Shown piece by piece: positions 1 to 10,236 of a DNA stretch of 10,236 nt; positions within the stretch are counted from its first letter, which is position 1, and every line of letters begins with the position of its first letter. The DNA is taken from positions 1 through 10,236 of the forward strand of contig JAOXYC010248123.1 in the NCBI GenBank assembly GCA_028565715.1, in the 5' to 3' direction. Made by a program: the position numbers and the translations under genes. The stretch is from Phoronis pallida. Lineage: Eukaryota > Phoronida > Phoronidae. The notes below the pieces were generated by a model. The model had not been told where the DNA came from, ran no database searches, and saw only the letters and a program-made list of their open reading frames with translations.

Positions 1-188
1 CACATCCTGTCACGTGTGAACGCGCATTCGCATCTCCTTTCGCTAGAGTGAATTAAGTCGAATGTTGAGTATTTAACGAGTTGATTTTTCAAAATAATAT
101 TTATTCATTTGCTTGTAACACAGACCTACAGGGGTAAAAAACTACCAGCATCATAAACATCGTACTAACGTCTTTAATGTCTGATTAC

Positions 189-293
189 CCTCCTAAACCA
201 CTATATGAGCCTCACAAACCACTATATGAGCCTCACAAACCACTAGGTGAGCCTCACAAACCACTAGATTATCCTCACAAACCACTAGATGAG
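189..293. repeat. 5 x 21-bp tandem repeat
   Basis: Five uninterrupted units of exactly 21 bp start at 189, 210, 231, 252 and 273, with consensus cctcacaaaccactagatga plus g. The first unit has cctaaacc and the fourth ends ttat. It lies in the intron just after the 319-401 exon. There is no spacer-repeat structure, so it is a minisatellite. Confidence 0.5.
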
Positions 294-318
294 CCTACCA
301 ATACTATGAAATCTTTAC

Positions 319-7893
<7,575 letters not shown>

Positions 7894-8421
7894 CTGAAAT
7901 GGAAAAAATATCACCATGATTACATTCAAAATAATCATAGACAAAATTTTGCATTCTGTTGGTGCTGACCCTTCTTTGCATTTTCACACAGAGTAGAGGT
8001 GGTCATGGGTGAAATTTCTTTTGCTTCAAGAATTACAGTAATTAATAAATTTCAAAAAACTTGCTTGAGAACTTCAGTTTTGGGAAAGAATAAGCCATTA
8101 TTTGAGAAATTTTTGTCTGAGAACTCATTGGTCGAGTAGAATCAAAACTTAAATGCATGTTTTAAAACCAGTTGCGATGTATTTTATAGAAAAAAACGAA
8201 TATATTTTTGGACAGAAAAAAATATTTAGAGGAGATTTCATAGCCTAAAAAAATATTGATTTTTCTACAAAAGGAAGCTATGGTGCTGACTAACGTAAAA
8301 ATATTTTAGTAAATAAAAAATATTTAGGTGGGTGTTACCAAAAAACAAAAACAACTACACTTGACATTGTTAGCTAAGTGCGCTTCAGTAAGAGATAAAA
8401 TCAGTTTTACACTGACATAAC
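7894..8421. other. Upstream intron sequence, nothing recognised
   Basis: This stretch should be intron upstream of the HWLD exon. It is AT-rich with several aaaaaatat runs. I found no F1-lobe exon on the minus strand and no other feature. Confidence 0.5.
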
Positions 8422-8654
8422 ATTTCCTAGATCACAGCAAAACATTGTAAAACATTTCATGTTTCGTGTGAATGCCTTTTTCTGGGAAACCAGTAAATTC
8501 TACAAATTGCGAGGGCAATCATCAAAGATTGAACACTTTATCAAAATATTTCCTAGTCTATATCAGCAAAACTTTGTTAGAAAATCATGTTTCGTGTGAA
8601 TGCCTTTTTTCTTTCAGTAAATTCTGCAAATTCCGAGGGCAATCATCAAAGATT
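8422..8654. repeat. Two direct repeats, 126-bp period
   Basis: Copies 8422-8530 and 8548-8654 both begin atttcctag and share catgtttcgtgtgaatgcct, cagtaaattct-caaatt and cgagggcaatcatcaaagat. A short non-repeated stretch (8531-8547) separates them. A 61-codon open frame crossing both is incidental. Confidence 0.5.
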
Positions 8655-8860
8655 TAGTAATTACCAACACTCTCATGCAATGAATTGTGTCTGAATTATA
8701 TATTTGTGAAAGCATTTCTAGTCATTAATTGTGTACAAAGGGTGTGATATTAATATTTTAACATTTAGCATACTGCATCATTCACTAGCAATACTAGGCA
8801 TGACCTATCTTTCATTGAACAGTACTACGGGTACATTATCAACAAGGGACTTGCCACAAT

Positions 8861-9149
8861 CAAGGGTGCCAGAGAATCCCCCGCACGAACTTTGAATCCA
8901 TCTCACGAACCACTCATAATTGGTTATTCCCTTTCACGAACCACCAAAGCTCTCGCACTAACGCGATATTCCATGCCACAAACAATTATTCCATCTCACG
9001 GTAAAGAAATTCCCCCTCACGAATCACCAGAGACAACAAAGGACTCAGTACAGTAAAGAGCTTTGGTGGTTCATGTGAGGGAATAACCAATTATGAGTGG
9101 TTCATGAGATGGATTCAAAGTTTGTGCGGGGGATTCTCTGGCACCCTTG
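8861..9149. mobile_element. Foldback element, 92-bp inverted arms
   Basis: The left arm 8861-8952 and right arm 9058-9149 are both 92 bp and are inverted copies with 5 mismatches by my count, enclosing 105 bp. The termini are caagggtgccagagaatccc and its complement. The arms and loop hold variants of tctcacgaaccac. It has no coding capacity, and the near-identical arms suggest a fairly young foldback or MITE-like element. Target duplication not identified. Confidence 0.5.
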
Positions 9150-10160
9150 ACAATATCTTTTATAAAACAATAACTTCATTTCATAGACCTAAAATATGTT
9201 TCCATTAAACGTGCGATAACTTCAAACAAGTTTTTGTTGGAAAGTCTGTTTTTAAAAGCTTTTAATTTTTTAGGCATTTTAGGCAAACTATTCATATCAA
9301 TTTGAATTGCTTGATAAGAGGTAAGTTAGTCTGTTATTAATTGCATATTTTGTTTTTCAACCAGTTTTCTTTCAGGTAAGGCCCACTCACAGGTTTTAAA
9401 TTTAAAACAAACGTTGTGTTAATTAACTCCCAGCCTAACACAATGAAATCTAATGAGATCTTGGATAAGAAAACTGCAGAGATTATGTAACTTTCTACAG
9501 GTATTTTTGCTCAAATATCTGCATTTAGATTTAGGGCTGAGCAGGCTAGCTACAAAAAACCTCCCAGACTATCAGTGTTTGAATAGGTCACATGATCGTC
9601 ATGTGACAAATGTGGGTGTGTCGGTTACTGCCCAGACAGCATGTGTTTTAATCATTGAAATTGACTCACAAGTATGCAGTTATTTTTTGTCAATTCAAAA
9701 ATATTTCCCCTGGTCAATATTTGCTTTAAAAAACGAATATGGCAGTTTCCATGCATGTCTGATGCCTAGGATGTTTTGACATTTAAAATCAGCTATTAAA
9801 TCCATGCCTGTGGCTTTGCAGTATTTTGTCAGTAAATCTGCTAGATCACAGAAATTCAGATTTGTAATAAATGTTTGCTTGTCACAGGGACTTTCAAGCC
9901 TCAGATGTTTGTTGAACAGTATCTTAATTTGGTGGACACAATCTCATTCACTTTGATTTTAATTGATTGCTTTGTTGACTTTCCACCCTTTTTTGTAAAA
10001 AAACACAATGTTGAAAAAAGTTCTGACTTACCGTTAGGACTAACGTCTCTCAGAACATTATAACAATATAAAGATTTTATAATGTGACATAACAACAGGT
10101 TCAAAGGATGCGGGAAACTGTTGGAATAATAAAGTCAACCATTACTCAACCATTTTGTGT
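9150..10160. other. Upstream sequence without a supported gene
   Basis: AT-rich, probably intron or 5' flank of the FERM gene. It contains a perfect 16-bp palindrome (gttttaaatttaaaac, 9393-9408), an inverted E-box-like pair at 9587-9607 and a donor-like minus-strand site at 10031. The 108-codon plus-strand frame from 9453 has no recognised domain and its composition looks random. Confidence 0.5.
9587..9607. promoter_or_regulatory. Perfect inverted repeat of an M-box-like motif
   Basis: gtcacatga and tcatgtgac form exact 9-bp inverted arms around tcg. Each half contains TCACATGA/TCATGTGA, the sequence preferred by MiT/TFE basic helix-loop-helix factors. A regulatory role is only inferred; a chance palindrome is possible. 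Confidence 0.5.
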
Positions 10161-10236
10161 TACCGTATTCGCCCTAATAAGCGCCCAGGGCGCTTGGAAA
10201 ATTCGGAAATGGGGAAGGGGGCGCTTATTTGGAAGA
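10161..10236. repeat. GC-rich palindromic interspersed repeat, cut by window end
   Basis: The sequence becomes abruptly GC-rich from taccgtattcgccctaataa. aagcgccc and gggcgctt pair around one base at 10187, and aataagcgccc (10176-10186) is an exact inverse of gggcgcttatt (10219-10229). This looks like the end of a dispersed repeat; its other end is outside the window. Confidence 0.5.

Noticed and set aside
1-42. Terminal exon of the FERM gene on the minus strand (CTCTAG then about 10 codons and TGA)
   Set aside because: The phase fits, but the tail is too short to recognise and such a chance open stretch is common; the family normally has a much longer C-terminal part.
189-293. CRISPR array
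   Set aside because: Repeats are directly adjacent with no spacers, in an animal gene intron.
9453-9779. 108-codon plus-strand gene
   Set aside because: No domain, no start context or splice signals that convince, and composition like translated intron.
10026-10104. Upstream exon ending at the donor-like AACG|GTAAGT on the minus strand
   Set aside because: The donor is good but no frame gives F1-lobe motifs, and the frame required by the HWLD exon has a stop a few codons before the site. It could be an untranslated exon, which cannot be judged here.

Overview
This is an intron-rich, AT-rich animal nuclear sequence, most likely from an invertebrate and possibly a mollusc or related lophotrochozoan. 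The taxon is an inference from base composition, short exons with GT-AG introns, tRNA-derived SINEs and many miniature inverted-repeat elements. No bacterial, viral or organelle feature was seen.

The only gene I can support is on the minus strand and covers about three quarters of the window. Ten short coding exons between 7893 and 319 (7851-7893, 6719-6797, 5794-5891, 4967-5087, 2562-2802, 2098-2186, 1579-1656, 1095-1163, 710-783, 319-401) join with fully compatible intron phases into one open frame of 975 nt (325 codons). The product is a FERM-domain protein. It contains the end of the F1 lobe (HWLD motif), all of F2, all of F3 (TYGVDPH, NKR-LYKW, CKHLWKC), and a FERM-adjacent segment beginning YRFSGR. 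It resembles the FRMD3/FRMD5 clade best. The start codon and most of F1 should lie beyond 10236, and the C-terminal exons lie before position 1. No promoter, start, stop or poly(A) site is visible.

The rest is intron or upstream sequence rich in repeats. Going up in coordinate these are: a 5 x 21 bp tandem array (189-293); a diverged segmental duplication (1236-1561); a hairpin plus 42-bp direct repeat (1763-1935); a 5 x 66 bp tandem array that includes the 3' splice site of the 241-nt exon (2792-3121); a long-inverted-repeat MITE (3163-3545) with a relative at 6246-6560; a decayed tRNA-SINE (3664-3735); a CAGGG-type terminal-inverted-repeat element (4181-4584); a 143-bp tandem duplication beside an exon (4662-4945); a well-preserved tRNA-derived SINE (6860-7149); a 126-bp-period duplication (8422-8654); a 92-bp-arm foldback element (8861-9149); and the start of a GC-rich palindromic repeat at the window end (10161-10236).

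The most interesting point is the 66-bp array. It carries five copies of a splice acceptor plus the first 11 coding bases of the exon. Because 66 is divisible by 3 and three units are open in frame, the upstream acceptors could add 22, 44 or 66 residues at the F2-F3 junction without breaking the frame. Nothing in the window looks like an undescribed multi-gene system.
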